DNA from: Pseudomonadales bacterium
Lineage (GTDB): Bacteria; Pseudomonadota; Gammaproteobacteria; Pseudomonadales; Azotimanducaceae
Assembly (NCBI GenBank): GCA_016779585.1
Contig: JADHNI010000006.1
Span: forward strand, 1-64,000
DNA length: 64,000 nt
Direction of reading: 5' to 3'
The notes beneath the pieces are model-generated. The model did not search any database, was not told the origin of the DNA, and was given only the letters and a program-made list of their open reading frames with translations. The stretch's first letter is position 1; each line of letters starts with the position of its first letter. Shown piece by piece: positions 36,894-46,771 of the stretch. A program made the translations under genes and the position numbers.

Positions 36894-37580
36894 GTGGCCC
36901 GATTAAACCGACTTGAAGACAGACTCGGTTATCAATTTCAACAGCAAAACCTGTTAACCCAGGCGGTGACGCACCGCAGTTTCAGCGAAGCAAATAACGA
37001 ACGCCTCGAGTTTCTTGGGGATTCCATCCTGAATTACCTGATCGCAGCGGCGCTGTATTCACGATTCGACCAGGCGGCGGAAGGAGAACTGTCGCGGCTG
37101 CGTGCCCGCCTGGTGAAGCAGGCCACGCTCGCCGAGGTTGCGCGGGAAATTGACCTTGGTGACTACCTGAGCATGGGCAGTGGTGAATTGAAAAGTGGCG
37201 GGTTTGAGCGCGACTCCATACTGTCTGATGCCGTTGAAGCCATTATCGGGGCCATCTACCTCGACGGTGGCATCGAATCAGCTTCTGACTGTGTTTATTC
37301 GTTATTTGCGTCCCGCCTGGATAACCTCTCTGAAACGGATCTTGAAAAAGATGCCAAAACCCGTCTGCAGGAGCACCTGCAGGGAATTGGCGAATCGGTT
37401 CCAGAGTATGAGTTGTTAAAGATGAAGGGAAAGTCGCCGAACCAGGTGTTCGAGGTCGAGTGCCGGGCCGCGCCGCTTAAATCTGCGATTCGTGCATCCG
37501 GTTCCTCACGGCGCCGGGCTGAACAGACTGCTGCAAAGCTGGCTTTGCAGCAACTCGTTGACGAAGGGCAGGAGTCTTGA
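36894..37580 (+). CDS. rnc: Ribonuclease III
   Basis: This 228-residue double-strand-specific endoribonuclease processes rRNA and regulates mRNAs. The catalytic RNase III signature is ERLEFLGDSILNYLIA near 38 and the second acidic cluster is DAVEAIIGAIYLDGG near 113. A C-terminal double-stranded RNA-binding domain follows (DAKTRLQEHLQGIGESVPEYELLKMKG...FEVEC). The start is GTG 36894. Its TGA stop overlaps the era TTG start. Confidence 0.97.
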   Translation: MARLNRLEDRLGYQFQQQNLLTQAVTHRSFSEANNERLEFLGDSILNYLIAAALYSRFDQAAEGELSRLRARLVKQATLAEVAREIDLGDYLSMGSGELKSGGFERDSILSDAVEAIIGAIYLDGGIESASDCVYSLFASRLDNLSETDLEKDAKTRLQEHLQGIGESVPEYELLKMKGKSPNQVFEVECRAAPLKSAIRASGSSRRRAEQTAAKLALQQLVDEGQES

Positions 37581-38467
37581 ACACCCGCTGTGGTTACGTT
37601 GCGATCATCGGTCGCCCCAACGTCGGCAAGTCGACTTTACTGAATCGCCTGCTCGGCCAGAAGATCAGCATTACTTCAAAGAAACCCCAGACGACTCGCC
37701 ACAACCTTCTTGGTATCAAAACCACTGGTGATGCCCAGGTGCTGTTCGTGGATACGCCGGGTATTCACTCAAACGAACCGAGGGCGATCAATCGTTACAT
37801 GAACCGGGCAGCGCTATCGGCGCTGCGTGATGTTGACGTGGTGCTTTTCCTGATTGACCGTGAAAAGTTCTCGGAGGATGACGAAAAGGTCGCTGAACTG
37901 TTTCGCAATGCTCACGGTCACAAAATCCTGGTCATCAACAAAATTGATCTGATGTCTAACAAATCCACTCTGCTGCCGATGCTTCAGAAATTACAGGTTG
38001 CTTTCCCGGAAGCCTCGCTGGTTCCTGTTTCTGCAGAGAAGGGAGTCAACCTTGAAGAACTGGAAAAGGTTATTGTCAGTGGGTTGCCGGAATCACCTTT
38101 TTACTATGATGAAGACCAGGTGACTGATCGCTCTGAACGATTTCTCGTGGCTGAGGTAATTCGGGAAAAACTTATGCGACAGCTTGGGGATGAACTCCCG
38201 TATTCGCTGACCATCCAGGTCGACCGTTTCGAGGAAGATGAGAAGATTGCACATATCGATGCGACCATATTCGTCGAGAAAGATGGGCAGAAACGTATCC
38301 TGATTGGTAAATCCGGTGAGAAGCTAAAACGTGTTGGCACTGATGCACGAACGGATATAGAAGAACTGCTGCAGAAAAAGGTCATGCTGAATACCTGGGT
38401 CAAGGTGAAGAGTGGTTGGTCCGATGATGAACGCGCCATCAAGAGTCTTGGTTACGATGATGTCTAG
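37577..38467 (+). CDS. era: GTPase Era
   Basis: The 296-residue GTPase helps 16S rRNA maturation and 30S assembly. G1 is GRPNVGKSTLLNRLLGQKISI near 13, G3 VDTPGIHS near 59 and G4 INKIDLM near 120. The C-terminal KH domain (KDGQKRILIGKSGEKLKRVGTDARTDIEELLQKKVMLNTWVKVK) binds the 3' end of 16S rRNA. Start TTG 37577 overlaps the rnc stop as TTGA, implying translational coupling. Confidence 0.97.
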   Translation: MNTRCGYVAIIGRPNVGKSTLLNRLLGQKISITSKKPQTTRHNLLGIKTTGDAQVLFVDTPGIHSNEPRAINRYMNRAALSALRDVDVVLFLIDREKFSEDDEKVAELFRNAHGHKILVINKIDLMSNKSTLLPMLQKLQVAFPEASLVPVSAEKGVNLEELEKVIVSGLPESPFYYDEDQVTDRSERFLVAEVIREKLMRQLGDELPYSLTIQVDRFEEDEKIAHIDATIFVEKDGQKRILIGKSGEKLKRVGTDARTDIEELLQKKVMLNTWVKVKSGWSDDERAIKSLGYDDV

Positions 38468-38498
38468 GAACCAGGGCAATTGGCGATGGTGCTTGTGA

Positions 38499-39215
38499 AT
38501 GAGTACTTTTGACAACAGCAACAGGGGTGTACTTGAACCAGCCTACATCCTGCACAGCCGGGATTACCGCGACACCAGCCTGATCATCGATGTGCTCACC
38601 CGGGATTTTGGCCGTTATTCCCTCGTGGTACGCGGTGCGCGTTCATCAAAGTCGAAGATCAGGGGAAGGCTGCAACCATTCACGCCGCTTCTTGTTGGAT
38701 CAACAGGGCGTGGTGAATTGAAAACTGCGACAACAATAGATTTTCCCGGTGCAGCCTGGCGGCTCCAGGGCCAGAACCTTATGCTCGGACTTTATGTTAA
38801 CGAGTTGCTGTACCGTCTTCTTGGAAAGTTTGATCCTGTTCCCGAGATCTATGAATCTTATGAAGACTTGCTGCAGGCGCTTCAGTCTGCGGCTGGCGGG
38901 GTACTTTCAATCAGGTTGTTTGAGTTGACGCTTCTGGAGGCGCTCGGTTACGGCATCAGTTTTGAATATGATGCAGGCAACGGAGAACGCGTGACAGAGC
39001 GGTTTCGCTATCGCTTTATTGTCCAGGAAGGTTTTCGAAAAACGGCGGCCGACGATCATGAAACTTTCACCGGTGCTGAATTGCTGAGCATCGCGGCCAG
39101 GGAACTTGAGCATGTAAGCGACGCGAAGCTTAAACAGGTAACCCGCAGTTCTCTTGGAGTGCTCCTGGGAGAGAAACCCCTAAAATCAAGATCACTGTTC
39201 AGGAGCAGTAGCTGA
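38499..39215 (+). CDS. recO: DNA repair protein RecO
   Basis: The 238-residue RecF-pathway mediator loads RecA on SSB-coated DNA with RecR. The N-terminal OB-fold (AYILHSRDYRDTSLIIDVLTRDFGRYSLVVRGARSSKSKIRGRLQPFTPLLV) and the central helical part (LRLFELTLLEALGYGISF-like region) are characteristic. Its TGA overlaps the acpS ATG. In many Gammaproteobacteria pdxJ lies between recO and acpS; here it does not. Confidence 0.95.
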   Translation: MSTFDNSNRGVLEPAYILHSRDYRDTSLIIDVLTRDFGRYSLVVRGARSSKSKIRGRLQPFTPLLVGSTGRGELKTATTIDFPGAAWRLQGQNLMLGLYVNELLYRLLGKFDPVPEIYESYEDLLQALQSAAGGVLSIRLFELTLLEALGYGISFEYDAGNGERVTERFRYRFIVQEGFRKTAADDHETFTGAELLSIAARELEHVSDAKLKQVTRSSLGVLLGEKPLKSRSLFRSSS

Positions 39216-39598
39216 TGATCGTCAGCGTGGGTACGGATATCGTTGACTCCCGGAGAATAGATCATTCCCTGCGCCGTTTTGGCATGAGATTCCAGAATCG
39301 AATTCTGGGCAAGGATGAACACCGGGCTTTGGATGAACGGGAACTGGCTGCTTACTTAGCGCGCCAGTTTGCAGCCAAGGAAGCGGTGGCGAAGGCGCTG
39401 GGAACGGGGATGCGGCAGGGTGTCAGTTTCAGGTCCATTCGTGTTTATCGCAATGAACAGGGAGCACCCCTGGTTTCACTCGTTGATGGGGCTGATCAGG
39501 TCGCCCGGAAGCTGGGTATCACCAGGATTCATATCAGCCTTTCGGATGAACGCCACTATGCGCTGGCGTTCGCAGTCGCGGTAAACGATCCAATTTAG
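39215..39598 (+). CDS. acpS: Holo-[acyl-carrier-protein] synthase
   Basis: The 127-residue 4'-phosphopantetheinyl transferase activates acyl carrier protein. The Mg-binding Asp is in SVGTDIVDSRRI near 8 and the second motif is RQFAAKEAVAKALGTGM near 56. It is coupled to recO by a TGATG overlap and lies convergent to the gacS-like gene, 16 bp away. Confidence 0.97.
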   Translation: MIVSVGTDIVDSRRIDHSLRRFGMRFQNRILGKDEHRALDERELAAYLARQFAAKEAVAKALGTGMRQGVSFRSIRVYRNEQGAPLVSLVDGADQVARKLGITRIHISLSDERHYALAFAVAVNDPI

Positions 39599-39614
39599 TC
39601 GCGGTCGTCGCGCT

Positions 39615-41525
39615 TTACCTTGATTCCAGAACGTCGGGATTGTCCCGACGCCAGTTAACCAGTGCGGTGATTTCTCCATTCAACAGGTTGAGTAACAATG
39701 GAATCTGCTGGGCATCGTCCTGTTTCAATGCCGTTTCAAGTTTCTCTATGGCGCGATTGAGCCTCGGAACACCGCAGTATCTGACCGCCCCGTGCAGCTT
39801 GTGCACAGCTTTTCTGAGCGATGGATAATCTGCAGCTACATCGTTTTTGGCTTTCTGGTCCTCGGGCAGCCCGGCAATCAGTAGGTCAAGCAGTTCTGCA
39901 GCCAGTTCAATTCGCTGGTTGGCATTGGCAAGAGACAGATCCAGGTCGAAAACAGGAATCCGATTGCTCGCAGCGGCAGATAATGGCGGGCGAGGTGAAG
40001 CTTTACCCATCCGGTGGATCACAGATTTCAGGTTCTCCATCCGCACGGGTTTGATCAGCACATCATCGATTCCCGCATTGTTGTATTCCTCTTTCTCCTG
40101 CGCTGTGGCGTGGGCTGTCAGACCCACTATGGGTAGCTTCTGGTTAAATGTCCGGATCTGGCGTGTTGCCTCTGCACCACTCATGTCAGGCATCTGGATA
40201 TCCATGAAGACGAGGTCAAAATCATTTTCTTCAACCTGCGCAAGTGCCTCGCTGCCGGACCTGGCGATGGTGACAGTGTGACCGAGTTCGGTGAGCTGCA
40301 TCTCAAGTAGCTGGATGTTTGCCTGGCTGTCATCCACCGCCAGTATCTGCTTGTGAGCCGTTTCATCCTTGACGACAGCGATATCGTGGATCAGCTCGTT
40401 GAGTCGGGCCTGTGTTATAGGGTCATCTACCTGGACCCACAGCGGGTTCTGGTGGAGGGTCCTGTTGCCCAGCAGGAGGACGTAGGTCGAATCGGACGGG
40501 TAAGGGTGCAGTGCGCGAAAAGACTCGCTGGTTTCATCAGCTACGACACAGACATCAACGAAGCCTGAATCGAAGTCAGTGGTAGTCTCGAGACCGAGCA
40601 GGCTAAGTCGACCAGTAATACTCAGGCGTTCCAGTTCTGAATCAGCAACAACCAGGGCGCGCAGTCCCGTTTCCCGTGCAAAGGTACCCGGGTGCGGTCT
40701 TACTGGAAACTCGAGCTTACGAGCCGTCCAGCGAGCGCCGCTGTTGGTCAATGCTTCATCCAGCCTGATTGAAATGACCGGATCGAATTCATCTTTCGAC
40801 TCGTTGTTGAATTCCAGCATGGCACCGTTATCACTGAGGGAGAATTCGATATCCACGGTGCCGGGCGAATCATTCGCCAAATGTTGCGCGAGCAGATGAA
40901 ACAGAATGTCCTGAAATCTCGGCGCGTTGATTTCAACATTGGGCAGACTGGCGTCAGTTGGTATCACCCGAAAATGAACACCCTTCCTGCCTGCTGCGGG
41001 TGCTATTCGAACCAGTACCTCATCTATCAGGTCGAGCAGGTTATGGCTCCCGATACTGCTTGCCTTAAAGGGCTCTCGCAGCAGGGCAGTGAGGTGTGTG
41101 GCGATTCCTATGGCATCATCGTGCTCGCTTTGGTTTATGGTGTTCACAAAATCCCGCCCGAGAGACTGCGCACACTCTCGCAGTACAAGCTCCCAGCGCT
41201 GCTCATCTTCCAGTTGCGCGTACAGCGTTTCGAGGCGCATCGCCTCGTCCCTCAGCTCCGATCGCTGTGCTTCGACACGCTGTTCACTGGCAGCCATCTC
41301 CGCCTGCAACTCTTGAAGTCTGGCAATCGCGTCCAGGTTTTGTCGACGTGCGTGAAAGTCGAGGGCCCGTCTCAGGGGATCCTCTGGCGAAAGCGTCTCG
41401 CCGCGGATAAGGCGATCAATGGCCTGTTCCAGCGATCGGCTGGCCGCGTGTCGTGTCCAGTAGATAGTGAGCGGAATACCCACCAGCACAACCAGGAGAA
41501 AGACTGACCACTCTATGGATGGCAT
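39615..41525 (-). CDS. GacS/BarA-like hybrid sensor with degenerate kinase core
   Basis: A 636-residue protein at the usual gacS position beside cysM-rlmD-relA. It has one membrane segment (residues 7-23), a coiled coil (about 60-110), a HisKA/HATPase-like region (115-275), a degenerate receiver (about 288-380), a true receiver (393-505) and an HPt domain (about 535-625). In the H-box region DFVNTINQSEHDDAIGI, the position of the conserved His is Gln132, and no N-, G1- or G2-box of an ATPase is visible. The receiver residues D398, D399, D442, T470 and K492 and the HPt His575 (HKLHGA) are present. GacS normally exceeds 900 residues with a periplasmic sensor. It may act as a phosphorelay hub fed by another kinase, or be decaying. 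Confidence 0.8.
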   Translation of the reverse strand: MPSIEWSVFLLVVLVGIPLTIYWTRHAASRSLEQAIDRLIRGETLSPEDPLRRALDFHARRQNLDAIARLQELQAEMAASEQRVEAQRSELRDEAMRLETLYAQLEDEQRWELVLRECAQSLGRDFVNTINQSEHDDAIGIATHLTALLREPFKASSIGSHNLLDLIDEVLVRIAPAAGRKGVHFRVIPTDASLPNVEINAPRFQDILFHLLAQHLANDSPGTVDIEFSLSDNGAMLEFNNESKDEFDPVISIRLDEALTNSGARWTARKLEFPVRPHPGTFARETGLRALVVADSELERLSITGRLSLLGLETTTDFDSGFVDVCVVADETSESFRALHPYPSDSTYVLLLGNRTLHQNPLWVQVDDPITQARLNELIHDIAVVKDETAHKQILAVDDSQANIQLLEMQLTELGHTVTIARSGSEALAQVEENDFDLVFMDIQMPDMSGAEATRQIRTFNQKLPIVGLTAHATAQEKEEYNNAGIDDVLIKPVRMENLKSVIHRMGKASPRPPLSAAASNRIPVFDLDLSLANANQRIELAAELLDLLIAGLPEDQKAKNDVAADYPSLRKAVHKLHGAVRYCGVPRLNRAIEKLETALKQDDAQQIPLLLNLLNGEITALVNWRRDNPDVLESR

Positions 41526-41552
41526 CGAAGGAACTTATGACGTGAATGAATT

Positions 41553-41590
41553 TGGTTAGTCATTCCTGATATTATAGGAATCGCTAACCA
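41553..41590. promoter_or_regulatory. Palindrome between the gacS-like gene and cysM
   Basis: TGGTTAG (41553-41559) mirrors CTAACCA (41584-41590), and ATTCCT (41562-41567) mirrors AGGAAT (41576-41581), around an AT-rich centre GATATTAT. The arms differ only at a 2+2 internal mismatch. The centre contains TATTAT, a possible -10 box for cysM. It is probably an operator for one or both divergent genes. Confidence 0.5.
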
Positions 41591-41641
41591 TCTCCTATCA
41601 TGGCGTCTTTTCCAGGAATACATCACCGGGCTTTCAGAACA

Positions 41642-42532
41642 ATGGCCGACTATCCAACAATCGAAGACTGTATCGGCGAGACACCTCTCGTCAGGCTACA
41701 ACGCATACCAGGCAACACCAGCAACACTATTCTGGCGAAGCTCGAAGGAAATAATCCCGCTGGATCGGTGAAGGATCGCCCGGCAATGAGCATGATCCAG
41801 CGGGCAGAGAGGCGTGGTGACATTAAACCGGGTGACACGCTGATCGAGGCGACCAGCGGTAATACCGGGATCGCGCTTGCGATGGCCGCAGCGATCAAGG
41901 GTTATCGCATGGTACTCATCATGCCCTCGCACATGAGTGAAGAGCGAAAAGCCGCTATGGCTGCCTATGGCGCTGAGCTGGTGATGGTAACCCAGGAAGA
42001 AGGCATGGAAGGAGCGAGAGACCTGGCAACACAGATGCAGGCCGAGGGAAAAGGGCTGGTACTTGACCAGTTCGCCAATCCGGACAACCCGATTGCACAC
42101 TACGAGGGAACTGCGCCTGAGATATATCGTCAGACTAATGGAGAAATCACCCACTTTGTCAGCTCCATGGGTACAACCGGAACCATCATGGGATGCTCCA
42201 GGTATTTCAAGGAAGTAAAACCGGAGATAGAAATCGTGGGTCTGCAACCGGTGCAAGGTTCCCAGATTCCAGGTATTCGCCGCTGGCCTGAAGCGTATCT
42301 GCCGAAGATTTACAAGGCTGATGACGTTGATCGCGTGATAGATGTAGAGCAGTCTGTGGCAGAAGTCATGATGCGTCGCCTTGCCAAGGAAGAGGGAATC
42401 TTCGCAGGCGTTTCTTCAGGGGGTTCGGTGGCAGGTGCAATGATGCTCAGCGAGGAGGTTGAGAACGCCACCATCGTTGCTATCGTCTGTGACCGTGGTG
42501 ATCGCTACCTCTCTACCGGGGTATTCTGCTGA
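41642..42532 (+). CDS. cysM: Cysteine synthase B
   Basis: This 296-residue PLP enzyme makes cysteine from O-acetylserine and sulfide or thiosulfate. The PLP-lysine is in LEGNNPAGSVKDRPAMSMI near 42, the substrate loop is EATSGNTGIALAMA near 70, and SSMGTTGTIMG and SSGGSVAGAM follow. The CysM-type sequence FVSSMGTTG...IPGIRRWPEAYLPKI distinguishes it from CysK. ATG 41642 matches CysM N-termini (DYPTIEDCIGETPLVRLQRIPG); the frame stays open to 41600. Confidence 0.95.
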   Translation: MADYPTIEDCIGETPLVRLQRIPGNTSNTILAKLEGNNPAGSVKDRPAMSMIQRAERRGDIKPGDTLIEATSGNTGIALAMAAAIKGYRMVLIMPSHMSEERKAAMAAYGAELVMVTQEEGMEGARDLATQMQAEGKGLVLDQFANPDNPIAHYEGTAPEIYRQTNGEITHFVSSMGTTGTIMGCSRYFKEVKPEIEIVGLQPVQGSQIPGIRRWPEAYLPKIYKADDVDRVIDVEQSVAEVMMRRLAKEEGIFAGVSSGGSVAGAMMLSEEVENATIVAIVCDRGDRYLSTGVFC

Positions 42533-42573
42533 AACGAGATGAACCCATAACCGTTCAGGTTGCGAAGGTTAAG

Positions 42574-43833
42574 GTGGATGGCTTTGGCTATTCTGCTGAC
42601 GGACGTTTCGCAATCAGCGGTGCTCTGCCGGATGAAGAAGTTACCGGCATGCCGTTTTCGAGGCAGCGAAAAAAACTGTTCCTGAGGCCGTCAGATATTC
42701 AGAATGCCTCACCTGAAAGGGTTCAACCTGCCTGCGGTGCCGCGGCTTATTGTGGCGGTTGTAGCTTTCAGCATGCCAGTCATGACTATCAGTTGTTCCT
42801 GAAGGAATCGTTCCTGAGGGAATGTCTTGTGCCACTGACACCAGAAAAATGGCTACCCGCGATTTCTGGAAAAGACCATCACTACCGCACAAAAGCGCGC
42901 CTGGGTGTTAAGTTCGTTGAGAAAAAGGGCAAGGTGCTGATCGGATTCCGCGAAAAACTGAAACCATTCATTGCAGAAACATCAGCCTGCACGATCCTCA
43001 TTGAGCCGGTTGCCAGTCTGCTCGAGCCAATGGGGCAAATGGTTGAAAAGCTTTCTGTGGCGAAGAAGATTCCACAGGTGGAACTTGCTGCCGGCGACGA
43101 GGACGTGGCCCTGATATTCCGTCACCTGGAGGAGATGAGTGAAGAGGACCTGGCACTGCTCAAGACGTTCGGGGCTGAGCACGGTCTCCAGATTCTGCTG
43201 CAACCCGGCGGGTTGGATTCAACGCATCGAATCTACCCCGAGCCAGGTGCTCTGACGCTGCATTATACTTTACCCGCCCACCAGCTGATTTTTGGGTTTT
43301 CCCCCCAGGATTTCACCCAGGTCAATCTCGAGGTAAACCGCATGATGGTTGACCGGGCACTGGATCTGCTGGACCTCCAGTCAAAAGACAGGGTGTTCGA
43401 TGCCTTCTGTGGAATCGGAAACTTTTCTCTTGCAGTTGCCAGGTATGCGGATCACGTGGTGGGCGCCGAGCAGTCGGAATCCAGCATCGACCGTGCCAGG
43501 CAAAATGCTATTGATAACAAGGTAGTGAATGCCGATTTCCAGGTGGTCGATCTGCATGATGAAACCAGGGAAATCAAAGGGTTAGAAGGTGTTAATAAAG
43601 CTCTGCTTGATCCGCCCCGAAGTGGTGCAGAGATGCTCGTCAAAAAACTTGCCAGTAGTGATATCGAGAGGGTAGTGTACGTGTCCTGCAACCCGGAGAC
43701 GTTGGCGCGAGACGCGAAAATACTGGTCGAAGCAGGTTTTTCGCTCCGCTCTGCAGGAGTTATCAATATGTTTCCCCATACAACCCATGTAGAATCCGTT
43801 GCGCTTCTCGTCCGGGAAGGCAAGTCCAAATAA
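42574..43833 (+). CDS. rlmD: 23S rRNA (uracil-1939-C5)-methyltransferase RlmD
   Basis: A 419-residue SAM-dependent RNA methyltransferase. An N-terminal TRAM-like domain precedes the Fe-S cysteines (CGAAAYCGGCSFQH near 49-58, plus C133 region), then the methyltransferase motifs FDAFCGIGNFSLAVARYADHVVGAEQS near 270, LDPPRSGAEM near 347 and the nucleophilic Cys in YVSCNPETLARD. GTG 42574 is the first standard start but would cut the first TRAM strand. The frame is open upstream and reads ITVQVAKVKVDGFG back to the cysM stop, so initiation may occur at ATT 42523 or CTG 42526/42529. Neighbours cysM and relA match Pseudomonas. Confidence 0.93.
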   Translation: MDGFGYSADGRFAISGALPDEEVTGMPFSRQRKKLFLRPSDIQNASPERVQPACGAAAYCGGCSFQHASHDYQLFLKESFLRECLVPLTPEKWLPAISGKDHHYRTKARLGVKFVEKKGKVLIGFREKLKPFIAETSACTILIEPVASLLEPMGQMVEKLSVAKKIPQVELAAGDEDVALIFRHLEEMSEEDLALLKTFGAEHGLQILLQPGGLDSTHRIYPEPGALTLHYTLPAHQLIFGFSPQDFTQVNLEVNRMMVDRALDLLDLQSKDRVFDAFCGIGNFSLAVARYADHVVGAEQSESSIDRARQNAIDNKVVNADFQVVDLHDETREIKGLEGVNKALLDPPRSGAEMLVKKLASSDIERVVYVSCNPETLARDAKILVEAGFSLRSAGVINMFPHTTHVESVALLVREGKSK

Positions 43834-43860
43834 GACCTCAGGTCACACGCAAAACAGTTC

Positions 43861-46074
43861 ATGGTTAAGGTCAGACAAGAACAGCCGCTGCTGGTTGATG
43901 GTTCGGTCAACATTGAGATGTGGCTCTGCAAGATTGGTGACAGTCGACCTGAAATCAATCTCGCGCGGCTGCGTGACGTTTGTGAACTCTCCGAGCAGGC
44001 TGAAGAAAAGGCAATTGATGCCAGCACCATCTGGGCTGAAGGCCACAGCAGTTTTCGCACTGGCCTGGAAATGGCCGAAATACTCAATGAACTGCGGGTC
44101 GACGAAGATGCCCTCGTAGCCGCGATTATTTACCGCGCAGTTCGGGAAAACCAGCTGACGATCAACCATGTTCGCAAGCAGTATGGCGAAGACGTCGCGC
44201 GGCTGATCGAGGGTGCCCTGAAAATGGCTGCGATCAGCGATATTCAGTTCGGTGCCCGCAAGAAAGTACTTGGTGAGCGTTCTGACCAGATCGAGCAGGC
44301 GCGGCGCATGCTGGTATCGCTGGTGGACGATGTCCGGGTTGCCCTGCTGAAACTGGCAGAAAGAACCTGTGCCATTCGAAATGCGGCGAAAACCGCTAGC
44401 CCCAAGGGGCTCAAGCTGGCCCGGGAAGTGGTGGAAATTTATGCCCCCCTCGCACACCGGCTGGGAATTGGTCACCTGAAATGGGAACTGGAAGACCTGG
44501 CGTTCCGAATTCGTGAACCGCTGCCTTACAAACGCATAGCCAATCTGCTTGATGAGAAACGAACCGCTCGACAGGATTACATTGCCCAGGTCGTAGAGGA
44601 GATTAATCGGCGTCTCAGGCAGTTTGGCATGGAGGCTAATGTCTCCGGTCGACCGAAACACATCTACAGCATCTGGCGCAAGATGCGCAGGAAAGGTATT
44701 CCGTTTTCAGAAGTTTACGATGTGCGTGCGGTACGAATTCTGGTGAATCATGCCGATGACTGCTATCGGGTCCTGGGTGTTGTACACAACCTCTGGCGCA
44801 ACATTCCCCACGAATTTGATGACTACATCGCCAATCCGAAAGAAAACGGTTACCAGTCACTGCACACGGCTGTCATTGGTCCTGAAGGCAAGGTCCTGGA
44901 AATTCAGATTCGCACCCACGAAATGCATGAAGAGGCAGAATTTGGAGTCTGCTCGCACTGGCAGTACAAGGACGGTGATCACAGGAAAGGCACGGAATCC
45001 TACGAGCAGCGATTGGCCTGGCTCAGGCAGATCATCGAGGGGCAGGAGGAAGATGACGAGGAACTGGACATCGTTTCGGAGATGTCCATCGATCGAATCT
45101 ATGTATTCACACCGGATGGCGACGTGGTTGATATGACGCCGGGCGCGACGCCGGTGGACTTTGCCTACCGCGTACATACAGAGATCGGTCACAAGTGCCG
45201 TGGTGCGAAATTGAACGGTCGCGTTGTGCCCTTGAATACCGAACTGAATTCCGGCGACCGGATTGAAATTATTGTCGGCGAGGAGGCGGAACCAAGAAGA
45301 GAATGGCTGCATGGTCATCTGGGATATGTAGCAACTTCTCGCGCGCGAGCGAAGATCCAGGGCTGGTTTGCCCGTCGCGAACGCGAGAAGAACGTAGATG
45401 AAGGCAAGAAGATGTTGATTGAGGAGCTCAGTCACCTGGGTGTGGAGAACCTCGACTTCTCTGACCTGGTGGATCGGGTAGGTTATGAATCAGCCAACGA
45501 CCTGTTTTATGCCATCGCCATTGGCAACCTTTCAGCTTACGAGGTAGTGGAAGAAGCAGCAGACCTCGTCAATCTCGATGTGGCAGAGCACCAGTTGACC
45601 CTCGGTATAGAAGAGCCCGATGGCGAAGCCTCGCTGATTGCAGGCCAGGGCGATCTGATCTGCACGATGGCCGAGTGTTGCCAGGCGGTACCCGGTGATC
45701 TTATTGTTGGCGTCGTTGACGATGATGACGTTGTACATGTCCATCGTCAGGACTGCCTGCAGGCGCTGCGTGCCGATGTATATGGGCGCCTGATGCGTCT
45801 GGAATGGACTGAGGCGAGGGAGGCGACTTTCCCAGTGAACATTGAGGTCGCGGCTTATGATCGATTCGGCCTTTTGCATGACATCACCGGTATCCTCATG
45901 CGCGAACAGACTAACGTCTTGTCCGTTGATACCAAGACAGACAAACAGAATAACCGGGTCAGCCTGAAGATGGTGATCGAGGTATCGCAGCTGAACAAGT
46001 TGCTGCAAACCCTTGAGAAAATTGAACAGCTGCCCAACGTGATGAGTGCGAAACGCACCATATCACCGACCTGA
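43861..46074 (+). CDS. relA: (p)ppGpp synthetase RelA
   Basis: The 737-residue ribosome-associated alarmone synthetase responds to uncharged tRNA. The N-terminal HD-like domain lacks an intact HD pair (DEDALVAAIIYRAVREN), as in synthesis-only RelA. The synthetase domain has RPKHIYSIWRKMRRKG near 262 and NPKENGYQSLHTAVIGPEGK near 325. TGS (IYVFTPDGDVVDMTPGATPVDFAYRVH), zinc-finger and ACT domains follow. It starts at ATG 43861 after rlmD. With two leader-peptide attenuators nearby, amino-acid starvation is sensed at several levels. Confidence 0.97.
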   Translation: MVKVRQEQPLLVDGSVNIEMWLCKIGDSRPEINLARLRDVCELSEQAEEKAIDASTIWAEGHSSFRTGLEMAEILNELRVDEDALVAAIIYRAVRENQLTINHVRKQYGEDVARLIEGALKMAAISDIQFGARKKVLGERSDQIEQARRMLVSLVDDVRVALLKLAERTCAIRNAAKTASPKGLKLAREVVEIYAPLAHRLGIGHLKWELEDLAFRIREPLPYKRIANLLDEKRTARQDYIAQVVEEINRRLRQFGMEANVSGRPKHIYSIWRKMRRKGIPFSEVYDVRAVRILVNHADDCYRVLGVVHNLWRNIPHEFDDYIANPKENGYQSLHTAVIGPEGKVLEIQIRTHEMHEEAEFGVCSHWQYKDGDHRKGTESYEQRLAWLRQIIEGQEEDDEELDIVSEMSIDRIYVFTPDGDVVDMTPGATPVDFAYRVHTEIGHKCRGAKLNGRVVPLNTELNSGDRIEIIVGEEAEPRREWLHGHLGYVATSRARAKIQGWFARREREKNVDEGKKMLIEELSHLGVENLDFSDLVDRVGYESANDLFYAIAIGNLSAYEVVEEAADLVNLDVAEHQLTLGIEEPDGEASLIAGQGDLICTMAECCQAVPGDLIVGVVDDDDVVHVHRQDCLQALRADVYGRLMRLEWTEAREATFPVNIEVAAYDRFGLLHDITGILMREQTNVLSVDTKTDKQNNRVSLKMVIEVSQLNKLLQTLEKIEQLPNVMSAKRTISPT

Positions 46075-46081
46075 TTTATAA

Positions 46082-46771
<690 letters not shown>

